This document shows, in pieces, positions 24,909 to 34,363 of a stretch of 47,696 nt of DNA; positions within the stretch are counted from its first letter, which is position 1; each line of letters opens with the position of its first letter. Position numbers and translations under genes: made by a program. This DNA is from an uncultured Lachnospiraceae bacterium (lineage in GTDB: Bacteria; Bacillota; Clostridia; Lachnospirales; Lachnospiraceae): contig CAJTJZ010000024.1 of assembly GCA_910576895.1 (NCBI GenBank), positions 237 through 47,932 on the forward strand, read 5' to 3'. The notes under the pieces were generated by a model that saw nothing but the letters and a program-made list of their open reading frames with translations, had not been told where the DNA came from and did no database searches.

Positions 24909-25866
24909 AAAAACAACTACCCTTTTCTGGATAAGAAGTGACTGTAATATAACCACCTTGTTTTTCTAAAATTTCTCTTGTAAGATATAATCCAAGCCCT
25001 ACACCAGATATTTCATGCACTTTTTTTTCCCTATAAAACCGCTTAAAAATATCATTTTGATGTTCTGGGCATATTCCATGCCCAGTATCTTTAATTTCAA
25101 TTCTTGTATATAGTTGCCACGCCTCTACATAAATTGAAATTTTACCCCCAGAATCTGTATACTTAATCGCATTATCTAATACATTTGTAATTGCTTCTTC
25201 TGTCCATTTTTCATCAAAAAAAACAGATAATTCTTGTGGACAGACTACACAAAGCCTTAATTGTTTTTTATCTGCATCTAAAAGAACGGAAGAAACTGCC
25301 TTAGAAATCACAGGAAATAAAAGTGCCCTCTTTTGTTTTATAATAAACATTTCACTTTCCAAACGTGACATTTTTACAAGCGATTGCATTAAAAATTCCA
25401 ATTTCTTAACTTGACTTTTTATAATAAAAAGAAATTTCTGCTGTTCCTTATCATAAGAATCTTTTAATTCCAAAGTATCCGTATACATTAAAATATTAGA
25501 AATAGGTGTTTTCACTTGGTGAGAAATATCTGATATCATCTGCTGAAGTTTTTGCCTTTGTAAAACTGCTTGTTCTTCTGAATGTTTTGCCATTTTTACA
25601 ATCATATCCAGTTTTGACCTTATTTTTGAGGATTGTGTTTCTAAATCTAAATTCTGCATAGGATTTCTTCCTAAAATCACATCATCTAAAGTATCACAGA
25701 TAGCCTGTGTTAATATAATATATTGGTGATGAAAATAAGCATAACTTCCTAAAAAAATAAGTATTGTCAGAAAACTAAAACAAAAAAACTGCAAAAAATA
25801 ACTTAATTCCATCTCCTTTATAATCTTCCCTTCTATATTTATATTGTAGTTTCTTCCTTTATCCAC
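24877..25866 (-). CDS. sensor histidine kinase of a two-component system
   Basis: 329 residues (from the GTG at 25866; the ATG at 25812 is an alternative). One transmembrane helix (about 23-45) precedes a linker. The HisKA domain has MISDISHQVKTPISNI (His near 115) and the HATPase domain has NVLDNAIKYT, DTGHGI and GVGLGLYLTR. It overlaps the response-regulator gene by 28 bases. It is closely similar to the orphan kinase at 4721-5761, including the unusual DISHQ.KTP..N box. Probable role: sensing envelope or peptide stress for the ABC pair at 20841-23971. Its 3' end is overlapped by the HipA-like remnant, but the C-terminus (FSIFLPNKNRK) looks complete. Confidence 0.93.
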   Translation of the reverse strand: MDKGRNYNINIEGKIIKEMELSYFLQFFCFSFLTILIFLGSYAYFHHQYIILTQAICDTLDDVILGRNPMQNLDLETQSSKIRSKLDMIVKMAKHSEEQAVLQRQKLQQMISDISHQVKTPISNILMYTDTLELKDSYDKEQQKFLFIIKSQVKKLEFLMQSLVKMSRLESEMFIIKQKRALLFPVISKAVSSVLLDADKKQLRLCVVCPQELSVFFDEKWTEEAITNVLDNAIKYTDSGGKISIYVEAWQLYTRIEIKDTGHGICPEHQNDIFKRFYREKKVHEISGVGLGLYLTREILEKQGGYITVTSYPEKGSCFSIFLPNKNRK

Positions 25867-26528
25867 TGATATCCTATGCCATATACTGTTTTAATATAAA
25901 TATCAGAATCACTTTCAATTTTTTTCCTAAGTCTGCTAATATTGATTGTTAAGGTATGTTCATCTACAAAATTTCCATCTTGATCCCATAACTTTTGAAG
26001 TAAAAGCTGTCTTGTAAGAACTTTTCCCCGATTTTTACAAAAAATGAAAAGCAGTTTTAACTCTGTAGGTGTTAAAGAAAGTAAAACATTTTGCTTCTTT
26101 ACTTCCATTGTATTAAAATCAATGGTAAGATCTCCAAAAGTAAACATAGTTAAATCTATCTCTTTTGGCTTACAACGCCTTAAAATTGCCTGAATACGCT
26201 GCATTACTATCTTAATATTAAATGGTTTTGTAATATAATCATCTGCTCCTGCTTCAAATCCTTGTATTATATCTTCATCCATATCTTGTGCTGTTAAAAA
26301 CACAATAGGAGCTATACTCTTTTTCCTTATCCTTTTTGCAAAGGAAAGACCACTGCCATCTGGAAAATTAATATCCAATAAAAATAAAGACCATGATTTT
26401 GTTTCTATCAAAGAATCTGCCTGTTTTAAATCATAAGCTGGTAGGGCATGATAGCCTTTTTTTTGTAAGTGAAAACAAAGACCATCATTTAATAATTCAT
26501 CATCTTCAATGACTAAAATTTCTTCCAT
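25839..26528 (-). CDS. OmpR-family response regulator
   Basis: 229 residues. The receiver domain has EDDELL (acidic pair), phospho-acceptor Asp in LFLLDINFPDGSG (about 53), Thr in VFLTAQD and Lys in YITKPFNI. The winged-helix DNA-binding domain (about 130-225) has SLTPTELKLLFIFCKNRGKV and TLTINISRLRKKIE. Paired with the overlapping kinase gene. Follows the YtvI-like permease gene by 19 bases, so it may be expressed partly from the long upstream unit. Confidence 0.95.
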   Translation of the reverse strand: MEEILVIEDDELLNDGLCFHLQKKGYHALPAYDLKQADSLIETKSWSLFLLDINFPDGSGLSFAKRIRKKSIAPIVFLTAQDMDEDIIQGFEAGADDYITKPFNIKIVMQRIQAILRRCKPKEIDLTMFTFGDLTIDFNTMEVKKQNVLLSLTPTELKLLFIFCKNRGKVLTRQLLLQKLWDQDGNFVDEHTLTINISRLRKKIESDSDIYIKTVYGIGYQWIKEETTI

Positions 26529-26547
26529 CTTATCATTTCCCCTTAGA

Positions 26548-27666
26548 TTATTTCCAATAATGTTCTGTTATATCATGCGTTACTGCTCTTATATCTTCTA
26601 TTAGCACAGTAAACATTCCAGCCTGATAAAAATTTACAAGAATCATACCAACAGGAATCCCAAGTAGCATTCCTAAAAAACCTTTTATTTTATAACCACT
26701 ATAAAGAAAGATTAAGGTGGTAAGTGGCTTCATACCAATACTATCTCCTACCATTTTGGGCTGTAAAAGCTGCTTGATTAACTGGCAAAGCAAATAAATG
26801 ACAAGCAATGCGATAAATTCCCCATATTTTCCAACAATGACATCTACAATTGCCCAAGGCCAAATAACAAATCCTGTGCCAAATACTGGAAGAAAATCAA
26901 GGAATGCTACAACAACAGCAAGCAGACAAGAATATTTTACTCCAATCAATTTAAAACCTATATATAAAATAATAAAAACAATAACAGCAAGTTTCATCTG
27001 TGCCCGAAAATATCCGGATACTGCATGTACAAATGTATTAATAATAATATCCACATGTTTTTTTAATGCTTTTGGCATCTTAAGAGATATCATTTTTAAA
27101 ATATTATCTTGTTCCACTGTAAAAAAATAAGCAGATAAAAATACCATAATAAGAGCAAGCAAACTATCTGCTACGCCATGAAATGCATGACTTGCTGTTG
27201 AAAATGCTTCAAATTCAGAATTACTTAAAATTCCAGTTACTGCTTCTGGTATTCTCTCTGTAAATTTTAAAATATGCTCAGAAACAGAAGGAATATTTTT
27301 AAATAAATCAGCTAAACTTTCTAATACAATCAGAATCTGCCGTTTAAATTCCTCATAAAGTTCTGGCAAATCTGTAATAAAAGAAGAAACTTCACGTACT
27401 GTTACTACCGATAAGCCATAAATTGCTGCTATAATAATTGCAATAACACCGATAATTACAAGCATAGAACCATGCTTTCTCACAAGACGAATATGTTTTT
27501 CCAGAAAACGGACAAGTGGATTTGCAATCATAGCAAGAATCCACCCAAAGATAAAAGGAAGAAAAAATACTGCTACTTTTGGCAGTATAAAAATAACTGC
27601 CAATGCTATGATAAGATAAAACATAAAATGCACAAGCAGCCGTACATAAATCTGTCGTCTGTTCAT
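26548..27666 (-). CDS. YtvI-like AI-2E family permease
   Basis: A 372-residue AI-2E family membrane protein with about 7-8 helices, a central amphipathic part (about 85-150) and the conserved C-terminal bundle with LLQPKMVGDSIGMKPL. Its N-terminal pattern resembles the sporulation integral membrane protein YtvI more than the protein at 5817-6923, though I cannot separate subfamilies with certainty. The start overlaps the znuB-like stop by 4 bases (ATGA), showing translational coupling to the zinc permease. Spore-envelope role is inferred from family only. Confidence 0.82.
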   Translation of the reverse strand: MNRRQIYVRLLVHFMFYLIIALAVIFILPKVAVFFLPFIFGWILAMIANPLVRFLEKHIRLVRKHGSMLVIIGVIAIIIAAIYGLSVVTVREVSSFITDLPELYEEFKRQILIVLESLADLFKNIPSVSEHILKFTERIPEAVTGILSNSEFEAFSTASHAFHGVADSLLALIMVFLSAYFFTVEQDNILKMISLKMPKALKKHVDIIINTFVHAVSGYFRAQMKLAVIVFIILYIGFKLIGVKYSCLLAVVVAFLDFLPVFGTGFVIWPWAIVDVIVGKYGEFIALLVIYLLCQLIKQLLQPKMVGDSIGMKPLTTLIFLYSGYKIKGFLGMLLGIPVGMILVNFYQAGMFTVLIEDIRAVTHDITEHYWK

Positions 27667-28508
27667 AGACGGTACACCACCTTTGCTCCAAGAGAAAGAA
27701 AGAACACTGCTGCTGCTACTAGAACAATGGCAGGACCTGTGGCTGTACTATTATAAAACGATACTACTAAACCAACAATACCAGAAAACAAAGAGATTAC
27801 CACAGAAAACCGATGATATTCTCGCATATTGGAAGCCAAGTTTCTTGCTGATGCCGCTGGAAGGATTAAAAGAGCATTGATAATTAAAATTCCGACCCAG
27901 CGAACAGAAAACATGACAAGGACTGCAAGCAATACCGCAAAAGCATTTTCTATTAGTACCACAGGGATACCTCGACTTCTTGCCAAGGATTCACTTACAC
28001 TTTGTGCATGAAGAGCATTAAAACAGCAAGTCCAAAAAATAATAGTTACACAAAAAATAATAAGCAGCAAAAAGATTTCTTTTCCTGTAATACTTAAAAT
28101 ATCTCCAACAAGCAGGGAGGAATAATTAGAAAATTGTCCATTCTTCGAAAGAATCACAAGTCCTACTGCCATGCTCATAGAAGAAAATACTGAAATAATT
28201 GTATCTGTAGAAACCGTCTGATGACGCTTAATAAGATTTAATACAAGGGCAAATAAAATAGCAAATCCTATCATGGAAAGATCGGTATTAGAAATTCCAA
28301 GCAATACTCCAACTGCAATCCCAGTAAATGCAGAATGCCCAAGTGCATCAGAAAAAAATGCCATTTTGTTGCTAACTATCATAGTACCAAGGATACCAAA
28401 AAGCGGCGTAATAATCAAGATAGCTAAAAATGAATTTTTCATAAAGTCATACTTTATAAATGAAAATGGAAGCAGTATTTCTAAGATATGATAAATTTCT
28501 GTAAGCAT
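27663..28508 (-). CDS. znuB: zinc ABC transporter permease (ZnuB type)
   Basis: A 281-residue ABC-3 family permease with about 8-9 helices. Typical motifs are SDALGHSAFTGIAVGVLLG (coupling region) and VGILIINALLILPAASARNL. It forms the membrane channel for Zn2+ (possibly Mn2+) delivered by the binding protein at 29425-30387. Start at 28508, after GGAGG; an upstream in-frame ATG (28559) has no binding site. Sits 81 bases after the ATPase gene. Confidence 0.92.
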   Translation of the reverse strand: MLTEIYHILEILLPFSFIKYDFMKNSFLAILIITPLFGILGTMIVSNKMAFFSDALGHSAFTGIAVGVLLGISNTDLSMIGFAILFALVLNLIKRHQTVSTDTIISVFSSMSMAVGLVILSKNGQFSNYSSLLVGDILSITGKEIFLLLIIFCVTIIFWTCCFNALHAQSVSESLARSRGIPVVLIENAFAVLLAVLVMFSVRWVGILIINALLILPAASARNLASNMREYHRFSVVISLFSGIVGLVVSFYNSTATGPAIVLVAAAVFFLSLGAKVVYRL

Positions 28509-28589
28509 ACATTCCTCCAAACACTCTATTTCTTTATAGTTTTTTCTTTCTATTTCCATCTGTTTTTTATTATTTCTTACTTTTTTATA

Positions 28590-29393
28590 TTATCCAAACA
28601 TTGTTTTATATTCTTTACTTTGAAAAATTTCTTCTGGTAAACCCTGTTTTACAATTGTTTTATCTAATAAAACCACATAATCGGAATATTTTCTAACATA
28701 TTCTAAATCATGCGAAACCATAAAAACCGAAAGATCATACTTGCATTTCAGGGAATGAATTGTTTCATAAAAAGAATCCATACCCTTTTTATCAATTCCT
28801 GAAACTGGTTCATCTAAAAGTAATAAGTTAGGAAGCGGATAAATTGCCATAGAAAGCAGTACTCGCTGCAATTGACCGCCTGATAAGTCACAAACTCGCT
28901 TATCTATTAAATCCTGTGCCTGAAACATAGCAAGCTGTTTTTGTATCTTTTCTTCGATTGATTTTTTTCGTAGTAAAAAAACAGGTACACGACTAATAAA
29001 GCTTGCAAATAAATCATAAACACTTGTGGGTGAATTTTTTTCTATATTTAAATTTTGTGGTACATAACCAATTCGCAGATGACTATTGATTCCTTGTCTA
29101 ATATCTCGAAATTCTATTTTTCCTGTATGTGGTATTTCTCCAAGAATTGCTTTTATTAAGGTACTTTTCCCTGCACCATTTTTTCCAATAATCGAAATCA
29201 TTCTTCCACAATGGATATGAAGATTAATATGTTCCAAAATGATTTCATCATTTAATGTTACTCCAAGTTCCTTTATCTTAATACAATGAAAACCACATGC
29301 TTGTACTTTTTGACCAGCAAAAATACGACTTGCTTTTTTACAATCCTCATCCATATTTTGATAAGATCGAATCAAAGATTTTTTTTGTTCCAT
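28590..29393 (-). CDS. znuC: zinc ABC transporter ATP-binding protein (ZnuC type)
   Basis: 267 residues. Walker A GKNGAGKSTLIKAILGE (about 72-88), signature LSGGQLQRVLLSMAI, Walker B LLLLDEPVSGID and H-loop MVSHDLEYV are all present. Family: ZnuC/AdcC/MntB metal transport ATPases. An N-terminal extension of about 40 residues with two Cys and a His (KVQACGFHC) is not part of the standard ATPase fold and may bind metal; that is speculative. AAAGGAAG precedes the ATG. Confidence 0.92.
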   Translation of the reverse strand: MEQKKSLIRSYQNMDEDCKKASRIFAGQKVQACGFHCIKIKELGVTLNDEIILEHINLHIHCGRMISIIGKNGAGKSTLIKAILGEIPHTGKIEFRDIRQGINSHLRIGYVPQNLNIEKNSPTSVYDLFASFISRVPVFLLRKKSIEEKIQKQLAMFQAQDLIDKRVCDLSGGQLQRVLLSMAIYPLPNLLLLDEPVSGIDKKGMDSFYETIHSLKCKYDLSVFMVSHDLEYVRKYSDYVVLLDKTIVKQGLPEEIFQSKEYKTMFG

Positions 29394-29424
29394 TTTCTTC
29401 CTTTCAAAATAATTGCATTACCTG

Positions 29425-30387
29425 TCAGCTTTTTTTTGAAAACGCCTGTTTTAATAATTCTAAATTAGATTCCATACCACGTAAATAAGAATCTTTATCT
29501 TCCTTTCCTGTCACTAAAGAATCAATCACATAAACAGCCACATTGGTTTCTTTTCCAATAGTATCTGCAATTCTTGTACTATATTGTGCTTCTGTAAATA
29601 AGATTTCAACATTTCCTTTCTGAATTTGTTCCATAATTTCTGCAATTTCTCCAGCATTTAATGATGTTTCACTATCTATTTCCATTGTATGCACTACAGA
29701 AAGCCCCAAATATTCCGCAAGATAAACAAATGCATCATGAAATACAATAACACCTATATTTGGAACTTCTAATTCTGTCTGCATTTTGTTTGCTAATTTT
29801 CTTACTTTTTCGATATAGATCTTTGCATTTTCCTGATATTGTTTTGCATGATCTTGATCAAGTTTTGCAAGTTCATCCGCAATTGTTTGAACTTGCAAAA
29901 TATAATAAGCTGGATTTAACCAAAAATGTGCATTTATTTCTTCTTTATGATCATGTTCCTCTTTATGACTATGTTCTTCTTTATCAAATAATTCTTCTTT
30001 TGCACTCTCAGAAATCTCAAATTCTTTTCCTGCATCCACTATATGTAACATAGGATAATTTAAAACAATATCTTCTAAAAAACTTTCCATACCACCGCCA
30101 TTCATAATAAAAATATCAGTAGACTCTAATACTTTCATATCGGTTGTTGTTATTTGATAATCATGAAGACAGCCAGTTTGGTTTTGTGCCATACAACGAA
30201 GACTTACATTATCCACTCCATCGGTGATATTTCTCGCAATAATATACATGGGATAAAAAGAGGCGGTAATTTGTACATTCTTTTTCTGTAAGCTATGATT
30301 AGGATTGCAAAATATGGTAAGTCCTACTGCACAAATAGCTGTAATTACCATAATTCCAAGTAAAATGAAATCTCTTTTATATCTCAT
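29425..30387 (-). CDS. znuA: zinc-binding protein of the ZnuABC system
   Basis: 320 residues. An N-terminal hydrophobic signal/anchor (about 6-28; a weak lipobox, so lipidation is uncertain) precedes the cluster A-1 metal-binding fold. The acidic His-rich loop EEHSHKEEHDHKEE (about 139-152) followed by INAHFWLNP is the mark of zinc-specific ZnuA/AdcA proteins; further ligands are expected at His in VFHDAFVYLAEYLG and Asp/Glu near SETSLNAGEI. Start at 30387 (ATG after AGGAG) chosen over an upstream ATG. First gene of znuACB; no obvious Zur box in the 24 bases after the upstream gene. Confidence 0.93.
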   Translation of the reverse strand: MRYKRDFILLGIMVITAICAVGLTIFCNPNHSLQKKNVQITASFYPMYIIARNITDGVDNVSLRCMAQNQTGCLHDYQITTTDMKVLESTDIFIMNGGGMESFLEDIVLNYPMLHIVDAGKEFEISESAKEELFDKEEHSHKEEHDHKEEINAHFWLNPAYYILQVQTIADELAKLDQDHAKQYQENAKIYIEKVRKLANKMQTELEVPNIGVIVFHDAFVYLAEYLGLSVVHTMEIDSETSLNAGEIAEIMEQIQKGNVEILFTEAQYSTRIADTIGKETNVAVYVIDSLVTGKEDKDSYLRGMESNLELLKQAFSKKS

Positions 30388-30411
30388 AATTTCTCCTATC
30401 AACAGACCATA

Positions 30412-31272
30412 TTATTTTTCTGAAAGCATATAAGCAGCACAATATCCAAGAATAAAGGTAATAATACCAGAAAGGATTGTGGCAATACCAAGACCATGTT
30501 GTAAATCTATTTCTAGTAACACTACAATGGGAGAAGCTATAATAAGTCCAAGAATCCCAGAAAAAGTCATAGACTCCTGTTTTTTTATCAAAAGCTCAAT
30601 TAATTTTGCAACTGCAAAAATTCCAATAATGACACCAATACCAAATGGCATTAAAATTCCAATATTGTGAATTAATATTGTCATATCAAATGCTGCTAAT
30701 GCACTTACAAAATCAGTGACTGCTGTTAATACTGGATTGTAAAAACCAAGTAACATTAATACCATAGAACCGCTAACTCCGGGAATCACCATGGTAGCCG
30801 CTGCAATCACACCAACAAAAAACAATTCTATTACTAAAAGGGGATTGATACTTGTAAGACTTACTTCACTGCCGTTGCCGCCAAAAAACTTTAATCCAAT
30901 AATAACAAGAAACATAACAAGAAATGCTATCACATTTTTTGTACAAAGCCTTTTTCCAGAAATTCTTTTTACAATAATTGGGATTCCTCCCATAATTAAT
31001 CCAATAAATGCCATAGAAGTTGCAAAGGCATAATGTGCAAATAAATATTTAATAATAAATGCTGGCCCTACAATGCCAATTACCATGCCAATTCCATAGG
31101 GAAGCAGCGTTAAAATACTTTCCCGCAGATGTTTAAAAAGTCCGGTTACACTAGAAATAATCTTGTCATAAATTCCCATAGAAACCATCATTGTACCACC
31201 ACTGACTCCGGGAATAATATTGGCAATTCCAATTACCATACCCTTTAAAATATCAATCAAATGATTCATCAT
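30412..31272 (-). CDS. popT: DUF368 family (PopT-type) polyprenyl-phosphate translocase
   Basis: 286 residues, about 8-9 transmembrane helices. Two inverted-topology repeats each contain a PGVSG motif: ANIIPGVSGGTMMVSMGIYD (about 17-36) and MVIPGVSGSMVLMLLGFYNP (about 161-180). DUF368 proteins of the PopT group recycle undecaprenyl phosphate across the membrane for cell-wall synthesis. A paired ATG ATG start follows AGGAGG. It is 9 bases downstream of the TrmH gene and 24 bases upstream of znuA. The assignment to PopT rests on family membership, not on a tested protein. Confidence 0.85.
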   Translation of the reverse strand: MMNHLIDILKGMVIGIANIIPGVSGGTMMVSMGIYDKIISSVTGLFKHLRESILTLLPYGIGMVIGIVGPAFIIKYLFAHYAFATSMAFIGLIMGGIPIIVKRISGKRLCTKNVIAFLVMFLVIIGLKFFGGNGSEVSLTSINPLLVIELFFVGVIAAATMVIPGVSGSMVLMLLGFYNPVLTAVTDFVSALAAFDMTILIHNIGILMPFGIGVIIGIFAVAKLIELLIKKQESMTFSGILGLIIASPIVVLLEIDLQHGLGIATILSGIITFILGYCAAYMLSEK

Positions 31273-31281
31273 TTCCTCCTG

Positions 31282-32106
31282 TCAGATTTTGCCTGCAAAT
31301 AATTTTTGTCTATATGCCTCATACATAATAAGAGAAGCTGCAATCGATGCATTTAATGATTCCGAATGACCCTCCATTGGAATTTTCACTAATACATCGG
31401 CAGTAAGACTTGCCTTTTCTGTCATACCATTTGCTTCATTTCCAATTAAAAAAGCTGTTTTTCCTTGATAATTTTCCAAAAAAAAGTTTTGTTTTCCTTT
31501 TAAATGTGCTCCAAAAATTTGAATCTTATATTCTTTCGCCCTTTTCATTGCTAAAATAAAATCCTGCACATATACAAATGGCATACGAAGAATTGTTCCC
31601 ATAGTTGCACGTACAACCTTTGGATTAAAAATATCGACACAACCATTACTTAAAATAATACCATTAATACCGGCACATTCTGCAGTACGAAAAATTGTTC
31701 CAAGATTTCCCGGATCTCGTATTTCTTCTAAAAATAACAAATTTGCTTTTTCTTGTAAAAAAATAGATTCTATATCATAGCATGGCATTTTTACTAGTGC
31801 AAGGATTCCTTGTGGTGATATCATATCTGTAATATTTGCAAATATAGTATCAGAAACAACCTCCAAAGAAACATTGACTAATCTTGTGTCTTTTTTACTC
31901 TCCTCTTTCTGTTTTTCTACCATTTCCTTCCATAATTCTAATCCTATCTGTGTAACATAAAGCTTTTTTGCCATGCCAAGCTCTACAGCTTCTTTTGCCA
32001 GTTTCCACCCCTCTGCAAGAAATAGTCCCTGTTTCCATCTCTCTTTTGGCTTTTTTCGTAATTTTATCAATTGCTTTATCTGTGCATTTGCTACACTTTC
32101 AATCAT
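31282..32106 (-). CDS. TrmH/SpoU family RNA 2'-O-methyltransferase
   Basis: 274 residues. An N-terminal substrate-binding domain (about 1-110; LRKKPKERWKQGLFLAEG) is followed by a SPOUT trefoil-knot domain with the three family motifs: IRDPGNLGTIFRTAECAGI (motif 1), LIGNEANGMTEK (motif 2) and IPMEGHSESLNASIAASLI (motif 3). Uses S-adenosylmethionine to methylate a ribose in rRNA or tRNA; close to the RlmB/YsgA-like group. Exact nucleotide unknown. Followed closely by popT. Confidence 0.94.
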   Translation of the reverse strand: MIESVANAQIKQLIKLRKKPKERWKQGLFLAEGWKLAKEAVELGMAKKLYVTQIGLELWKEMVEKQKEESKKDTRLVNVSLEVVSDTIFANITDMISPQGILALVKMPCYDIESIFLQEKANLLFLEEIRDPGNLGTIFRTAECAGINGIILSNGCVDIFNPKVVRATMGTILRMPFVYVQDFILAMKRAKEYKIQIFGAHLKGKQNFFLENYQGKTAFLIGNEANGMTEKASLTADVLVKIPMEGHSESLNASIAASLIMYEAYRQKLFAGKI

Positions 32107-32193
32107 TTTTTTCTCCCAATGTTATCCATTAATGTTATCTATTAATATCATTTTTCTTATTCTATTCATATTATTTTATAATTTTTTATACTA

Positions 32194-32865
32194 TTAGAAT
32201 GCTTTCTCTCTTTTCATTAAAGAATTTAAAACATCATTTTTCCCTATTGCAATTAAAATATCATTATGAGCAATTTTACTTTGTGGTCCGGGATTCATTT
32301 CTAAATCTTCCCCATGTCGAATACCAATAATATTAATTTCATATTTTGCCCGCAAATTAAGTTCTTGTAACTTTCTATTTTCCCACTCTGGCAATGCATC
32401 CAGTTCTACCATACTATAGGTTGCTGAAAGTTCTACTGCATCAAAGAAATTGCCCATAGTTAAATTGGTTGCTACACGCATTCCCATTTCTTTTTCTGGA
32501 AATACAATTCTATCTGCACCAACTTTTCTTAATATCCTCGCTTGAATTTCACTAGATGCTTTGGCAAGTACAAATGGAATTCCTGTTTCTTTTAATAAAA
32601 TGGTTGCTAAAATACTTGTATCTAATTCCGAACCAATCGCAATAATAGCTGCGTCATAATTTTTTACTCCAAGCTCTTTTAATTGTTCCGGATCGGTTAC
32701 ATCTGCTGTTACTGCATGTGTTACAAGCCCTAAAATATCTTCTACTTTTTCTTCATCCTTATCAACAGCTAATACTTGACAGCCTGTTTTCTTTAGTGTT
32801 TCTGCAACACTGACCCCAAAACGCCCAAGCCCAACAACTAAAAATTCTTTTCCTCTTAATTTCAT
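32194..32865 (-). CDS. ktrA: potassium uptake RCK subunit (KtrA type)
   Basis: 223 residues. An RCK_N Rossmann domain with VGLGRFGVSVAETL (about 12-25) and VDKDEE binds nucleotide; an RCK_C domain occupies about 140-220. This single-RCK length is that of KtrA/KtrC, the cytoplasmic ring that gates KtrB with ATP/ADP and cyclic di-AMP. The membrane subunit gene lies 17 bases upstream in the same direction. Confidence 0.94.
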   Translation of the reverse strand: MKLRGKEFLVVGLGRFGVSVAETLKKTGCQVLAVDKDEEKVEDILGLVTHAVTADVTDPEQLKELGVKNYDAAIIAIGSELDTSILATILLKETGIPFVLAKASSEIQARILRKVGADRIVFPEKEMGMRVATNLTMGNFFDAVELSATYSMVELDALPEWENRKLQELNLRAKYEINIIGIRHGEDLEMNPGPQSKIAHNDILIAIGKNDVLNSLMKREKAF

Positions 32866-32882
32866 ATCCTATCTCCCATTTA

Positions 32883-34283
32883 TTATCCAATTCTAATTTT
32901 CCCCTGTGGATACTGCACCTGATGCTCTTTCTTTCTCTTAGAATTAAAAAACAATGCTAAAGAAATTGGCCCAATTCTACCCATATACATGGTTACAATA
33001 ATAACAAGCTGTCCCCATAGATTCAAATTTCCTGTTAAATTTCTAGAAAGTCCAACTGTTGCAATGGCTGAAGTACATTCATATAAAATATCAAGAAAAT
33101 CTGCTTGCTGTACAAGACACAAACAGATGATGGATAAAAAGAGTCCAGATACACTAAATAAAATCACAGCCATTCCCTTTTTAATATAACTATGATCAAT
33201 TCGCCGTTCAAATACCTCAATATGATTTCTTCCTTTAATTGTAGAAACTGCTGCAAGAATCATCATATAAATCGTAACTGTTTTTATACCACCAGCCGTT
33301 CCACATGGAGAACCGCCAATAAACATAAAAATTAGAAATATCATAGTGGATGCATCACGAAAATTTTCTTGCGGTATTGTTAAAAATCCTGCAGTTCTTG
33401 TTGTTACCGATTGAAAAAGACAGGAAAGCACTTTTCCAGAAAAGGAAAGCTCTCCAATTGTTTTTGGATTATTCCACTCTAAAAGAAGTGTTATTGTTGT
33501 ACCCATTAAAATTAATACTAGTGTTAATACAATCACAAGCTTAGAATGTAGCTCTAGTTTTTCAAAAAAATCACGTAAGAAATGACGATATGTTCCATGA
33601 TAAATTTCTATTTTTTCTTCTTTTTTTTCCTGTTTGATTACTCGTATCATATCCCACCAAACAGGAAATCCAAGCCCCCCTGCTACAATTAAATAAATCG
33701 TTGTTAAATTGATAAGCCAATTCTTTTGATATGGTATTAAACTATTCTCTCCTAAAATATCCATACCTGCATTACAAAAAGCAGAAACTGCATTAAAAAT
33801 AGAACTGATACTGCCATAAAACAGGCCATATTGCGGAATAAAAACAATGGCATAAAGAATCGCTCCAATTCCTTCCACAAGCAATGTACCTTTTAAAATA
33901 CGCTTTGTCAGACGAACAAGTCCACTTAATGTATCTAAATTATAAGCATCTTGTAATAAAAGCCGTTCTTTTAAAGTAACACGCCTTCCAAGTAGTACAA
34001 GCACCAGTGTTGTAAATGTTACAATACCAAGCCCACCAATTTGAATTAAGATTAAAATAACAAACTTTCCAAATAAGCTCCATGCACTTGCTGTTGTTAC
34101 TGTTACAAGTCCTGTTACACAAACAGAAGTTGTTGCTGTAAACAATGCATCCATTACAGAAATTTCCTGCCCTTTTGCATGGGAAATTGGGAGCATTAGT
34201 AAAAATGCTCCTATAAAAATACTAATTAAGAAGCCCAGTGCAATCATCTGGGTTGTTGTTAATTCTGCTCTTTTTGCTTTCAT
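32883..34283 (-). CDS. ktrB: potassium uptake membrane subunit (KtrB/TrkH type)
   Basis: 466 residues with four membrane-pore-membrane repeats. The pore loops are TSVCVTGL, SAFCNAGMD, SVTTRTAGF and SAIATVGLS, each with the filter glycine that makes this family K+-selective with Na+ coupling. Partner of the RCK subunit directly downstream. A shortened 2-aa overlap is absent; the genes are 17 bases apart. Confidence 0.95.
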   Translation of the reverse strand: MKAKRAELTTTQMIALGFLISIFIGAFLLMLPISHAKGQEISVMDALFTATTSVCVTGLVTVTTASAWSLFGKFVILILIQIGGLGIVTFTTLVLVLLGRRVTLKERLLLQDAYNLDTLSGLVRLTKRILKGTLLVEGIGAILYAIVFIPQYGLFYGSISSIFNAVSAFCNAGMDILGENSLIPYQKNWLINLTTIYLIVAGGLGFPVWWDMIRVIKQEKKEEKIEIYHGTYRHFLRDFFEKLELHSKLVIVLTLVLILMGTTITLLLEWNNPKTIGELSFSGKVLSCLFQSVTTRTAGFLTIPQENFRDASTMIFLIFMFIGGSPCGTAGGIKTVTIYMMILAAVSTIKGRNHIEVFERRIDHSYIKKGMAVILFSVSGLFLSIICLCLVQQADFLDILYECTSAIATVGLSRNLTGNLNLWGQLVIIVTMYMGRIGPISLALFFNSKRKKEHQVQYPQGKIRIG

Positions 34284-34363
34284 AACTCTCTTACTCTTTA
34301 TATCCTCTATTTTCTGTTTCCTTTTTGGATATTTTTTCCAATTTCTGAATTTTGATACAATCT

